Origin: Liriodendron chinense
Lineage: Eukaryota; Streptophyta; Magnoliopsida; Magnoliales; Magnoliaceae
Assembly: GCA_003013855.2 (NCBI GenBank)
Contig: ML058407.1
Coordinates: forward strand, 4,482,372 to 4,546,371
Reading direction: 5' to 3'
Length of the DNA stretch: 64,000 bases
The position numbers were made by a program, and so were the translations under genes. How positions within the stretch are numbered: position 1 is the stretch's first letter; every line of letters begins with the position of its first letter. This document shows, piece by piece, positions 20,706 to 30,202 of the stretch. The notes beneath the pieces are model-generated. The model did no database searches and had not been told where the DNA came from. It was given only the letters and a program-made list of their open reading frames with translations.

Positions 20706-21217
20706 TTGATATCTAAAGCGGATCCCCTCAAGTTCCTTATGAACAGACCCATGTTGTCTAGGCGGTTGGCCAAGTGGGCCATTCTCTTGTCAGAATTTGA
20801 CATGACATACATGCCATCTCGGGCTATCAAGGGGCAGGCAGTTGCAGACTTCCTGGCAGCACATCCGGTACCAAGTGGTGAAGAAATAGAAATGACCTAC
20901 CAGACGATCAGGTTATGGCGATTAATGAAGCATGCCATTGGGAGATGTATTTCGATGGTGCAGCCAAAGCGATAGGGTCAGGGGCAGGAGTTATATTCGT
21001 CAGTCCACAAGGGGACTTGTTACCCTATTCATTCACAATAGTCCTAGCATGCACCAATAATGAAGCAGAGTATCAGGCTCTTATTATCTGGTTACAGTTG
21101 ACCCTGGAAATGCAGATTAAGGAAATACGTATCTATGGAGACTCTCGGCTCATTATCGGACAACTGACGACAGAATATGAAGTCCGCAAACCCGAGTTAT
21201 TGCCCTATTGCCACTAA
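20706..21217 (+). pseudogene. Archaeal-type second RNase H of element A
   Basis: The first part finishes the classic RNase H connection (DPLKFLMNRPMLSRRLAKWA, KGQAVADFLAAHP). The second has MYFDGAAKAIGSGAGVIF, NNEAEYQALI and YGDSRLIIGQL, the D-E-D residues of the archaeal-type RNase H that Tat elements carry in addition to their own. The frame changes near 20915 and a stop lies at 21215-21217. Presence of this domain is the main reason for the Tat assignment. Confidence 0.82.
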
Positions 21218-21226
21218 GCGCAGTCC

Positions 21227-22624
21227 ATGTTTGATCAGTTTCAGAACAGCAGTATCTCACATATACCAAGACAGGAGAATGTACAAGCAGATGCACTTGC
21301 TAGTTTAGCCGCTGCTTTGGCTAACCCCGAGGGCAGCTCGCTTCAGGCAACGATTGAAGAAAGAAGAATTCTGCCGACAACCACGTTGTGCAGTAGAGAA
21401 TTGAGTGCCAATCCCATTTGTTGCTTCGAGATTACAGAGGAAGATGATTGGAGCAAATCATTCATCGATTATCTGAAGTACGAATTTTTGCCGGAGGACC
21501 CCAAAATGCGCACACAAGTCAAAAGACGTGTCGATTCATTTATACTTCAGAACGATGTACTATACAAACGGTCATACGAAGGAGTACTACTGCAATGTCT
21601 AAGTCGAGATGAAGCACATGATACATTGAGAGAATCTCATGGAGGAGAATGTGGTGCTCACCAGGGAGGGAAGAATTTACATCACCGTGTGTGACACATG
21701 GGTTACTACTGACCTGCAATGATGAAATACGCAATAAAATACGTCAAGAAGTGTCACCAGTGTCAAATCCATGCGGATATCATAAATTCACCACTGAAAG
21801 AATTGCATCAGTCAGTAATGTCCTGGCCTTTCGCAGCCTGGGGAATGGACTTGATCGGGCCGATTAGTCCACCATCCTCCCAAGGGCATCAATACATCCT
21901 TGCCGCAACCGATTATTTCTCCAAATGGGCTGAAGCAGTTGCCCTGAGAAATGTGAAAGCCAGACATGTCGAAGGTTTCATTCGACACATCATATTGTAT
22001 CGACATGGTATCCCTGAGAGAATTACCACAGACAATGGAACACCTTTCAAGAATGCTACTATCGATAAGCTGTGCGCGAAGTTCAAGATCAAGCATTGTT
22101 ATTCATCGCCTTATTACCCTCCTGCGAATGGATTGGATGAGGCTTTCAATAAGACTATCATGAAGATTTTGAAAAAGACGGTGGCAGAAAATAAGGACTG
22201 GGACATACGATTACCTGAAGCATTATGGGCATACCGAACTACACACCACACAGCCACTAGAGCTACACCCTACTCACTGGTGTACGGTACGGAAGCTGTG
22301 ATCCCGATGGAAATCTAAGTTGAATCGCTACGGGTCGCACTTCGGCACTCCCTGACAACCGAGTACAATGCAAAGATCAGAATGGCCGAACTCGATGGTT
22401 TAGGTGAAAAGAGACTCATAGCCCAACAAAGACTCGAAATGTATCATAAGCAAATTTCAACCACATACGATAAGCGTGTCAGGGGCAGATCGTTTAAGAA
22501 GGGTGATCTCGTGCTAATGATGAAAAGTTTGGCACAGACCCAAGGACCGAAAAGTAAATTCAACCCGAAATGGGATCCCGTCTGCATTATCGTGAAGTAT
22601 ATTCCAATGGAGCCTATCGGGTAA
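21227..22624 (+). pseudogene. Integrase of element A
   Basis: The zinc-binding region (KKCHQCQIHAD near 21745) precedes the core. The core has GMDLIGPISPP, TTDNGTPFKN and the third acidic residue in NGLDEAFNK, so the D-D-E triad is present. The C-terminus includes RVRGRSFKKGDLVLMM and NPKWDPVCIIVKYI, ending at TAA 22622-22624. In-frame stops occur at 21692, near 21713, at 22316 and at others, all in one frame. A frame running from 20915 covers this and the RNase H, again with nonsense changes and no indels. Integration is the normal role. Confidence 0.86.
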
Positions 22625-22927
22625 TAGATTGCAAAGGGCAGGGCATCAGTTCGCTGGTGAATGGCCGATTTTTTAAAAGATATTATACTTAACATAGACT
22701 TATTATTGTGATTTGTAAACACCCCATTAGAGGGAAAGTGTAATAAAGTAGATACCGAAAGAAATGATACCACATAATGATTAAATAAAAAATACTAATC
22801 ATTTATTTTATGCTTGCATAGGTATAAGAAAAGTCATTAAGACTCAAGATACGTCAAGTATGGCACCCTACCCTTTTCAAGGCCACCGAGAATCAAGATA
22901 AGCCTTAAACCAAGACCCGGTTACATC
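22625..22927 (+). other. 3' untranslated sequence of A up to the B insertion
   Basis: No coding signal was seen. The last five bases (22923-22927, ACATC) are the left target duplication of element B. Element A resumes after 33789. Confidence 0.6.
22923..22927 (+). repeat. Left target duplication of element B (ACATC)
   Basis: It is identical to 33785-33789 immediately after the 3' LTR of B. It is a perfect 5-bp duplication. Confidence 0.92.
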
Positions 22928-23929
22928 TGTTATAGGCAAAATGGTGGAGATAAGATTTCACGTAGAAGTGCCCATTTGGCTCTCGAGATCATCTGATCAA
23001 GAGTCGCAGAACGGGTAAATGCGGAGTGCCGGTTCGACTCTCGAGATCGTAAGCTCGGGAGTCGTAGAATGGATAAGTACGGGACGTCCATTCGACTCTC
23101 GAGATCATCTGATCAGGAGTCGCAGATTGAAAAATACGGAGCAGCTATTCGCAAGTCTCGAGCTCTCATAACCGATAGTCAAATACGGCAAACCTCGATC
23201 CGCGAGCAGACCTTCTCACAAGTCGTTGAAAGACGTTACATCTAAGTGAGTGAGTACTTGGACTCGCGACCATATTCTAACATGCGAGCAGCTTTCCTGC
23301 GGCAACATCTCTTAGCCTTCAGTACCGGCACCCGATTCCCGTCGAGCAGCTTGTCCAATCCCTCTGCGACACCAAGCAGGGCTACACCCAGTTCGGTAGT
23401 TTCCGTCTCATCAGCGTCTCCTTCCTTTTCGCCGGTTATCACTCCAACTACGGTTTCCATGAGTAATCAATGCTACTATTACGCTTACCAGCAGCCTGTA
23501 TAGGGTGATTTTGGGCTTATCTTCCCCGCTGATTCCGGATCTCAAGGGATTGCCATCAAGAGACGTGATTGCCGAAGTAAGTAATTTGGTTAGATCTCGT
23601 CATTAAGGGTAAGGATCTTATCCCATGAAATCAGCAGAATCTCGTATCGTACTCGAGATCAGCGGGATCTCGATACAGATTGAATCGTTTCGTATCTATA
23701 TAAGGGGATGACTCCATTAAGAGGAAGTTACGCACACAACATTTAATCTCTGTCCCGTTTTGCTTGGCTATTCTTCTTGCTTTGGCCTGACTTAAGCATC
23801 GGAGGGCTGACGGCTGGATCCCAGCCACCCTTAATTGCAATCTGTCTTCTTTCAGGTCTGTTGGAGGAAATCCCTGTGGGAGTGAAGGAGAACAACCGGA
23901 GGATCTCGTTGCAAAATCTGACATTAACA
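22928..23929 (+). repeat. 5' LTR of element B
   Basis: The LTR is 1002 bp, TGTTATAGG to TTAACA. The TATA box TATATAAG is at 23697-23704. Three decayed U3 palindromes lie at about 22981, 23035 and 23094. The proteasome fragment is at 23321-23466. Transcription should start a few tens of bases after the TATA box and read into gag. Confidence 0.95.
23321..23466 (+). pseudogene. Proteasome alpha-4 gene fragment in the 5' LTR of B
   Basis: The frame containing CAG TAC CGG reads PIPVEQLVQSLCDTKQGYTQ, then FGSF, then SVSFLFAGY, then NYGF, and ends at TGA shortly after. A 9-base gap relative to D removes the codons for QLYM. DTKQGYTQ agrees with the plant and animal alpha-4 family where D has DARQ. 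The stretch lies upstream of the TATA box, so it is not in the main element transcript from this LTR. Confidence 0.88.
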
Positions 23930-23932
23930 GTT

Positions 23933-23951
23933 TGGCGCCGTCTGTGGGAAC
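23933..23951 (+). other. Primer-binding site of element B
   Basis: TGGCGCCGTCTGTGGGAAC starts three bases after the LTR. The first nine bases match the complement of a plant tRNA-Asp 3' end and later bases do not, so the primer tRNA is uncertain. Confidence 0.65.
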
Positions 23952-23999
23952 GACTTGATCGTCAAAATCAATCGTTCCACCGATCAAAATCCTTCAGCG

Positions 24000-25580
24000 A
24001 TGCCTCCTAAAAAGGCCGTTCATCCTTCAACTTCAAAGCAGCCACCACCTCCGCCCGATGAGACGGAATCTGTACCTGCCCTTCCACCTAATCCGACGAA
24101 TATCCCTCAAGGAGCCCCGAATATGCCACCAACAAACCCATTATTGGAGGCCTCTGGAAATCAAGATGATGTCTTACGTTTCCTTGGAAACACTCTCCTA
24201 ACTCTAAACGCCGGAGTTCAGGCGCTGTCAAATCAACTTGATCAGCACTTCCCTGAACCGCAGAGACAACCCTCCGAAGGGTTACCACCGCAACCCATAC
24301 CGGTAGCTTCCAGACATTCTATGGACGAACCACAGGTCCCACCACTTGGCAGCCATCCCCCTGTGCCGTCTCCACATTCTATACATTCCAGTTCGTCTCG
24401 ACAACCTCAACCGCAGGGCTCCATCGCCGAAACATCTAGCTATACCCTACCATGGGAAGGAGATCTCAAAAGAATCCATAATCGTTTTGATGTCATGGAA
24501 CAGCAATACCAGGCAAATCGGCCATCTGCCGTCATGGCGGCGATATATCAATCTGAATCTCCCTTCACCAGCGAGGTCATGGAAGCCCCGTTACCCAAAA
24601 AGTATCGAGCGCCTGTTATCGCTCCGTACACAGGCATTGGCGACCCTCTTGAACATCTGGAAACATATAGGTCCCTCATGGAGTTGGAGGGACATGGTTC
24701 AGAAATTATGTGTAGGGCTTTTCCCCTAACATTGAAGGAAGCAACTCGTACGTGGTTCCGGGGGTTAAAGCCCCGTTCCATCAGTTCCTTTTCACAGTTA
24801 TCGGAGATATTCCTTTCTCAATTCATGGGAAGTATTCGCATTAAGAAGCCAGCCTCCCATCTGATGAATCTGAAACAGCAGCATGGGAAGACAATAAAGG
24901 AGTTCACAGTACAGTTCATTGCCGAAGCCGTTCAAACTGAGGGTTACACTGAAGAAAAGGGTCTTACAGCCCTCATTGCCGGAATAACGAGCGAGAAATT
25001 CAGGTTTGCCTTAGATAAAAGCCCGCCGAAAACTATGGCAGAATTCCAAGCCAAAGCTCAGAAATATATCAATGCAGAAGAAGTCGCATTGACACGCCAT
25101 GGAGTACAAAGTAAGAAACGCAAGCCAGAAGGAACCTCTTCTACAGATAAGAAATACCGTCGTGACCAGCGCGATCGTTCTCCCAAGAAGCCTTACTCTG
25201 GTAAATATCATAACTACACTCCTCTTAATCAGTCTCCTGAAAAGGTTCTAATGGAGATTAAACACAAGCCATATGTGAAGTGGCCTGCAAAGATCAAATC
25301 CGATCCTGAGAAGAGGGACAAGAGCAAGTTCTGTTACTTCCACAAAGATCATGGGCATAGAACCCAGGACTGCATCTCTCTACGAGACCATATCGAAGTC
25401 CTTATTCGAAAAGGCCATCTCCAGGATTATGTTGCTCGTAAAAATCGATCACCAGAAAGGGCGAAGACCTCATCTCGCCAAAAGGAACCGCCTCATCATC
25501 AAACCGACCAAGAGGATGCTGAGCCCACGGGAGAAATTCGCACTATCGTCGGGGGACCAGCTTGTGGGGGTGACTCTTAA
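24000..25580 (+). CDS. gag of element B
   Basis: I place the start at ATG 24000 (MPPKKAVHPSTS). The frame is open upstream to 23955 but without an ATG. The protein is about 526 residues. A Pro/Gln-rich N-terminus (1-165) is followed by the retrotransposon gag core (about 190-375: YRAPVIAPYTGIGDPLEHLE, RAFPLTLKEATRTWFRGL, SEIFLSQFM, GKTIKEFTVQF). A basic stretch follows, then a zinc-knuckle-like motif C-Y-F-H-K-D-H-G-H-R-T-Q-D-C near residue 455. The end reads TIVGGPACGGDS and TAA at 25578-25580. The downstream protease is in the same frame, and related elements read through this point (GGDS...RKAYAR), so the TAA either is a nonsense change or separates gag from pol. The product would form the particle shell and bind RNA. 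Confidence 0.9.
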   Translation: MPPKKAVHPSTSKQPPPPPDETESVPALPPNPTNIPQGAPNMPPTNPLLEASGNQDDVLRFLGNTLLTLNAGVQALSNQLDQHFPEPQRQPSEGLPPQPIPVASRHSMDEPQVPPLGSHPPVPSPHSIHSSSSRQPQPQGSIAETSSYTLPWEGDLKRIHNRFDVMEQQYQANRPSAVMAAIYQSESPFTSEVMEAPLPKKYRAPVIAPYTGIGDPLEHLETYRSLMELEGHGSEIMCRAFPLTLKEATRTWFRGLKPRSISSFSQLSEIFLSQFMGSIRIKKPASHLMNLKQQHGKTIKEFTVQFIAEAVQTEGYTEEKGLTALIAGITSEKFRFALDKSPPKTMAEFQAKAQKYINAEEVALTRHGVQSKKRKPEGTSSTDKKYRRDQRDRSPKKPYSGKYHNYTPLNQSPEKVLMEIKHKPYVKWPAKIKSDPEKRDKSKFCYFHKDHGHRTQDCISLRDHIEVLIRKGHLQDYVARKNRSPERAKTSSRQKEPPHHQTDQEDAEPTGEIRTIVGGPACGGDS

Positions 25581-28033
25581 GCTTCAAGAAAAGCATACGC
25601 TCGAAAGGCGTCCAAAGAACCCCAGCAAATCTATTGGCTGGAACAGACGTCCAGCTCATCAAAAGCGAGCCATCCTCCAATTTCTTTCACCCTCGAAGAT
25701 GCAGCGGGAATTCACTTCCCTCATGAAGATTCCATCGTAGTCACATTGAAGGTATCAAATTATCTGACTCATCAAATTATGGTGGATACAGGTAGCTCAG
25801 CTGATATTCTGTACTTGGAGGCTTTCAACAAAATGGCACTAGCCAGAAGCCTCCTCAAGCCAGTATCGACCCCCCTCGTCGGCTTTGAAGGAGAGGTAGT
25901 AACACATGAAGGAAGCATCGATCTCCCAGTTACTTTTGGAGAGAGTCCAGCGAAGACCACCGTCTTCGTAAACTTCCTCGTCGTGGATCGAAAATCAGCA
26001 TATAACGCCATTTTGGGGTGGCCGTCTCTAACTAAGGTTGGAGCGGCCTTGCACCCTTCATATCTGTGTGTTAAATTTCCTACCCCAAATGGCATCGGGG
26101 TTGTGCGAGGAAGTCAGCAGGAGGCACGGTCCTGTTACCAGATAGCCCTCCAAGATCAAAAGAAGGCTCAAGCGACACCCGTCATGGAAATAGCTCAAGG
26201 TTCATCCAACGTTCCCTCTACCACCTCGTTGGATCCGAGAGAAAATGCTCTGAAGTCAGGAACTCCGGGGGAGGAAACAGTGGCGATCCACCTGACCAAA
26301 GACGACCCGTCTAAGATCGTGTACATCGGGTCCTCCTTAACCAGTGTCCACCGTGAAGATTTGATCCGTTTCCTCACTGAATACGAGGACGTGTTTGCTT
26401 GGTCTCATAAAGATATGCCAGGCATCGATCCCAATGTCATCGCACATCGTCTCAACGTTGAACCGAAGCATAAACCCGTACATCAGCGTCGACGTGCCTT
26501 TACTGCAGAAAGACAAATGGCAATCAAAACTGAAGTTGAGAAGCTGCTCGCGGCTAATTTCATAAAAGAAGTTGACTACCCAGAGTGGGTCGCAAACGTA
26601 GTTCTCGTCCGAAAAGCTAATGGCAAATGGAGGATGTGCGTCGACTATTCAGACTTGAACAAAGCATGTCCCAAAGATAGCTTTCCGACACCGCGGATCG
26701 ACCAGTTGGTCGACTCAACAGCTGGACATGCTCTCCTCAGCTTTATGGATGCTTATTCTGGTTACAACCAGATTATGATGCATCCACCTGATAGCCAGCA
26801 TACTGCCTTCATCACAGATCGAGGACTATATTGCTACCAGGTAATGCCGTTCGGTCTTAAAAATGCAGGGGCCACTTATCAACGTCTTGTCAACAAAATA
26901 TTCGCTGCTCAAATCGGTAGGAATATGGAAGTTTATGTTGACGATATGCTCGTGAAAAGCATCGTTGAAGATGACCACATTTCTGATCTTCAAGAAGCCT
27001 TTGATCTGATGAGGAAGTATCAAATGAAACTGAACCTAGAAAAATGCGCGTTTGGAGTGTCTGCAGGGAAATTTCTTGGGTTCATGGTTGGCCAGCGTGG
27101 AATTGAGGCGAATCCCGAAAAGATTAAAGCATTGATAGAAATGAAATCCCCCGTTACTCTCAAGGACGTCCAGCGTCTGGCTGGTCGCATCGCATCATTA
27201 AGCAGGTTCATCTCGCGAGCATCTGACAAGTGCTTGCCTTTCTTCAAACTCCTTCGTGCAACGGCCAAGTCTGATTGGAAGTGGACACCTCAATGTGAAG
27301 AAGCTTTTCAACAACTAAAGCAATACATGAGCGCTCCCCCCATTTTATCTAAACCTGTAGCACATGAGCAACTCATTCTTTATTTATCTGTGTCTTCCAC
27401 GGCCGTTAGCGCCGCTTTAATAAGAGAAGATTCCGGGGTACAGAGGCCCGTCTATTATATCAGTCGAGCAATGGTTGATGCAGAAACTAGGTATTCTGAT
27501 ATGGAGAAACTGGCCCTAGCCTTAGTCACGACAGCTCGAAAACTGCGACCATATTTTCAAGCCCACGCTATTTTAGTACCGACTAATCACCCACTACGAC
27601 AAATCCTTCAAAAGCCTGAAGCTTCCGGGCGCTTAACTAAATGGGCGGTCGAGATCAGTGAGCATGATATCTCATTCTGTCCTAGGACCGCAGTCAAGGG
27701 CCAGGCCGTGGCTGACTTCATTGCCGAATTTACATATTCTTCTGAAAATAATATCATGACCAGCGACCAGCCTCCTTGGTCACTCTTCGTGGACGGGTCG
27801 TCGCGGGCCACTGGCAGCGGAGCGGGCCTGATTTTAGTGGCTCCCGACGGGTCGCATTTTCAATATGCTCTGCGTTTCGAATCACGCGTCTCCAATAATG
27901 AAGCAGAATATGAGGCCCTGATTGTTGGCCTCGAACTGGCCATTGTCCTCGCAGTCCAGAATTTGATAATTCATAGTGACTCCCAGCTCATTGTCAACCA
28001 AGTTCTTGGTGAATTCGAAACCAAAGGGAAAGA
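25581..28033 (+). pseudogene. Protease, reverse transcriptase, RNase H and archaeal-type RNase H of element B
   Basis: The frame continues from gag after its TAA without a shift. The first residues (ASRKAYARKASKEPQQ) are the usual linker. Protease has IMVDTGSSADILY near 25785 and AILGWPSL near 26015. RT has WRMCVDYSDLNKACPKDSFP, FMDAYSGYNQIMMHP, VMPFGLKNAGATYQ and the catalytic YVDD at 26934-26945. The first RNase H includes RPVYYISRAMVDAETRYSDM near 27450. The archaeal-type RNase H has FVDGSSRATGSGAGLIL near 27785, NNEAEYEALIVGLEL near 27893 and HSDSQLIVNQV near 27974. A missing A at about 28031 (GGGAAAGAATGG) shifts the frame, and the frame ends at 28079. Otherwise this block is intact. Confidence 0.93.
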
Positions 28034-29588
28034 ATGGCCTTATACAAGTCTCGTGTCCTCATCCTGCTCGCCAAACTGAAAACTTATAAAATAATTCATA
28101 TTCCTCGCGAGCAGAACCAACTTGCTGATTCCCTAGCAAAGCTCGCTTCTGCACCAGAATCGGAGTTATCACGTTCGATCCCCATCGAGCACCGTCAGAA
28201 CTTGAGTATCGACCAAGTGACTCTCGAGCAAGTAATATCGGTACAATCGTCTCCATGTTGGATGGATCCTATCATCCTTTATCTCAGAGACAGATACCTA
28301 CCAGAAGACAAGAAAGTTGCAAGACAAATTCGGCTTCGAGCTGCCAGGTACACCTTGCAAGATGGAATATTGTTGCGAAAAAGCTTCTCCTTGCCTTATT
28401 TAAGGTGTCTTCATCCAGAAGAAGCACTTCGTGTTCTAGATGAAGTACACCAGGGGGCATGTGGTAACCATCCCAGGGGGCGATCCCTAGCATATAAAGC
28501 GATGAGGCAAGGATATTATTGGCCCACTATGAAAGCAGACGCCATCGAATTTTCTAAAAAATGCGACAAGTGTCAACGATATCTACCTATACCTCATGTA
28601 CCGTCCGAGCGGATGACCCCAGTTGATAGCCCTTGGCCTTTTGCTCAGTGGGGGATCGATATCATCGGGCCCTTGCCCATGGGAATATCTACCTATACCT
28701 CATGTACCGTCCGAGCGGATGACCCCAGTTGATAGCCCTTGGCCTTTTGCTCAGTGGGGGATCGATATCATCGGGCCCTTGCCCATGGGAAAGGGACAGA
28801 ATAGGTTCGCGATCGTGGCGGTTGATTATTTCACCAAATGGGCCGAGGCAGAACCATTAGCCAAGATTACTGAGAAACAAACTACTAAGTTTATATGGAG
28901 AAATATCATATGCCGTTTTGGACTTCCTCATACTATAATTACCGATAACGGAACGCAGTTCGACAACGCAGCCTTTGATGAATTTTGTGAAAAATGGAAG
29001 ATACGTAATCTCCTCACTTCTCCATATCATCCTCAGGCGAATGGGCAGGTCGAGGCAGTGAATAAGATCATAAAGCACCATTTAAAGACCAAGCTAGGTG
29101 AATGTAAAGGGGTGTGGTCAGAACTTCTGCCGGAGGTATTATGGGCCTATAGAACCACGGCTTGTACATCAACAGGTGAAACTCCTTTCTCCTTAGCATT
29201 TGGTGTTGACGCAGTGGTACCAGTGGAAATTCAAGTGCCCTCGTATCGGATCTAGCAGTATGACCCCGCAAGTAATCAGGGAAACCTCCGACTTCATCTC
29301 GATCTCTTGGAAGAGCGAAGAAATGCTTCCCAAGTACGAGTGGCAACATATCAACAACGTATTGCTCGTTATCGAAATGCTAGGGTTCGGCCTAGATCCT
29401 TCCAACCCGGAGATTTGGTACTAAGGAAAAATCTCGGAGTTCCTGCTCGTTCATTGGATCCAAATTGGGAAGGCCCGTATCGGGTTATTAGGGTTGTGCG
29501 ACCCGGTACTTATTATCTTGAAGACATGCAAGGGAAGCCCGTACGTCGCCCTTGGCACGTGGAGCATTTGCTACGATACTATCCCTAG
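28034..29588 (+). pseudogene. Integrase of element B, broken by a 106-bp duplication and a TAG
   Basis: After the end of RNase H (HIPREQNQLADSLAKLAS) comes the zinc-binding HQGACGNHPRG...KKCDKCQR. The core has WGIDIIGPLPMG, TDNGTQFDN and GQVEAVNK (D-D-E). The C-terminal module has PGDLVLRKNLG and NWEGPYRVIRV, ending PWHVEHLLRYYP at 29588. A perfect direct duplication of 106 bp (28579-28684 repeated at 28685-28790) covers the start of the core and shifts the frame. A TAG at 29253-29255 replaces the GAG found in D. The frames 28034-28732, 28623-29255 and 29307-29588 are the surviving pieces. Confidence 0.93.
28579..28790 (+). repeat. Perfect 106-bp tandem duplication in the integrase of B
   Basis: Two identical 106-bp copies start at ATATCTACC (28579 and 28685). 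No difference was found by eye. 106 is not a multiple of three, so integrase is shifted. The junction shows only a short shared ATATCTACC/GGGAATATC context. Confidence 0.93.
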
Positions 29589-30202
29589 ATTCAATATAGT
29601 TTATTACAACATTTTATGAATAAAGTGAAGGATATCTTTTGGTCGCTACTCCATTTCATGGACGTGAATAGCCCTGAAGAGAATGCATACACATCCTCTT
29701 GGCCAATTGCCTACCCTTGGTAGGATTGAAATCATTACCAGTTGGTTGCTTCTCCATTCTATGGATTAAAAATAGCCCCGAAGAGAGCATACGTGATCTC
29801 TTGACCAACTTTCTGCCCTTGGTAGAATCAAAATCTCAATCGATAGATCAGTCTATCTCAACGTGGACATGGTCACACGACCCCCGGATTGAGTCTAATT
29901 CATTTTTTTTTCATGAGTTAGTTGCTCGCGATTGAGGAAAGGGATCGCACTTCCAGAATGCGAGCACCGCAGCTCGTCTCAAGTTATGGGGTCGTACACC
30001 CTAAATGCGAGCAGCGCAGGTCGTGTTCGAATTAAGGGGTCGCATTCTCTGATGAGTCAACATAAGACCAACACAAAGCACAAATGAAAGATAAAGAGAA
30101 CAGCAACAAAACAGTAACACTTCCAAAAATATCTTTTCATTGATGTTTAAACGATTACAGATACATGATCGCAAGTATAAGAGAGAAGAAAATAAAAGGA
30201 GA
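29589..30202 (+). other. Convergent untranslated region of element B
   Basis: This is non-coding sequence between the integrase stop and the antisense gene stop. It contains the double-hairpin unit (29835-29893) and several GCGAGCA motifs (29925-30060). Sense and antisense transcripts would end here. Confidence 0.6.
29835..29893 (+). repeat. Single double-hairpin unit of B
   Basis: CTCAATC at 29835-29841 pairs with GATTGAG at 29887-29893. Inside are GATAGATCAGTCTATC and GGTC-ACAC-GACC. It is the counterpart of the five-copy array in D and the single unit in C. Confidence 0.8.

Noticed and set aside
23246..23503. 85-residue frame in the B LTR (and 33101-33358)
   Set aside because: It overlaps the proteasome fragment in another frame; the host-derived frame is the meaningful one.
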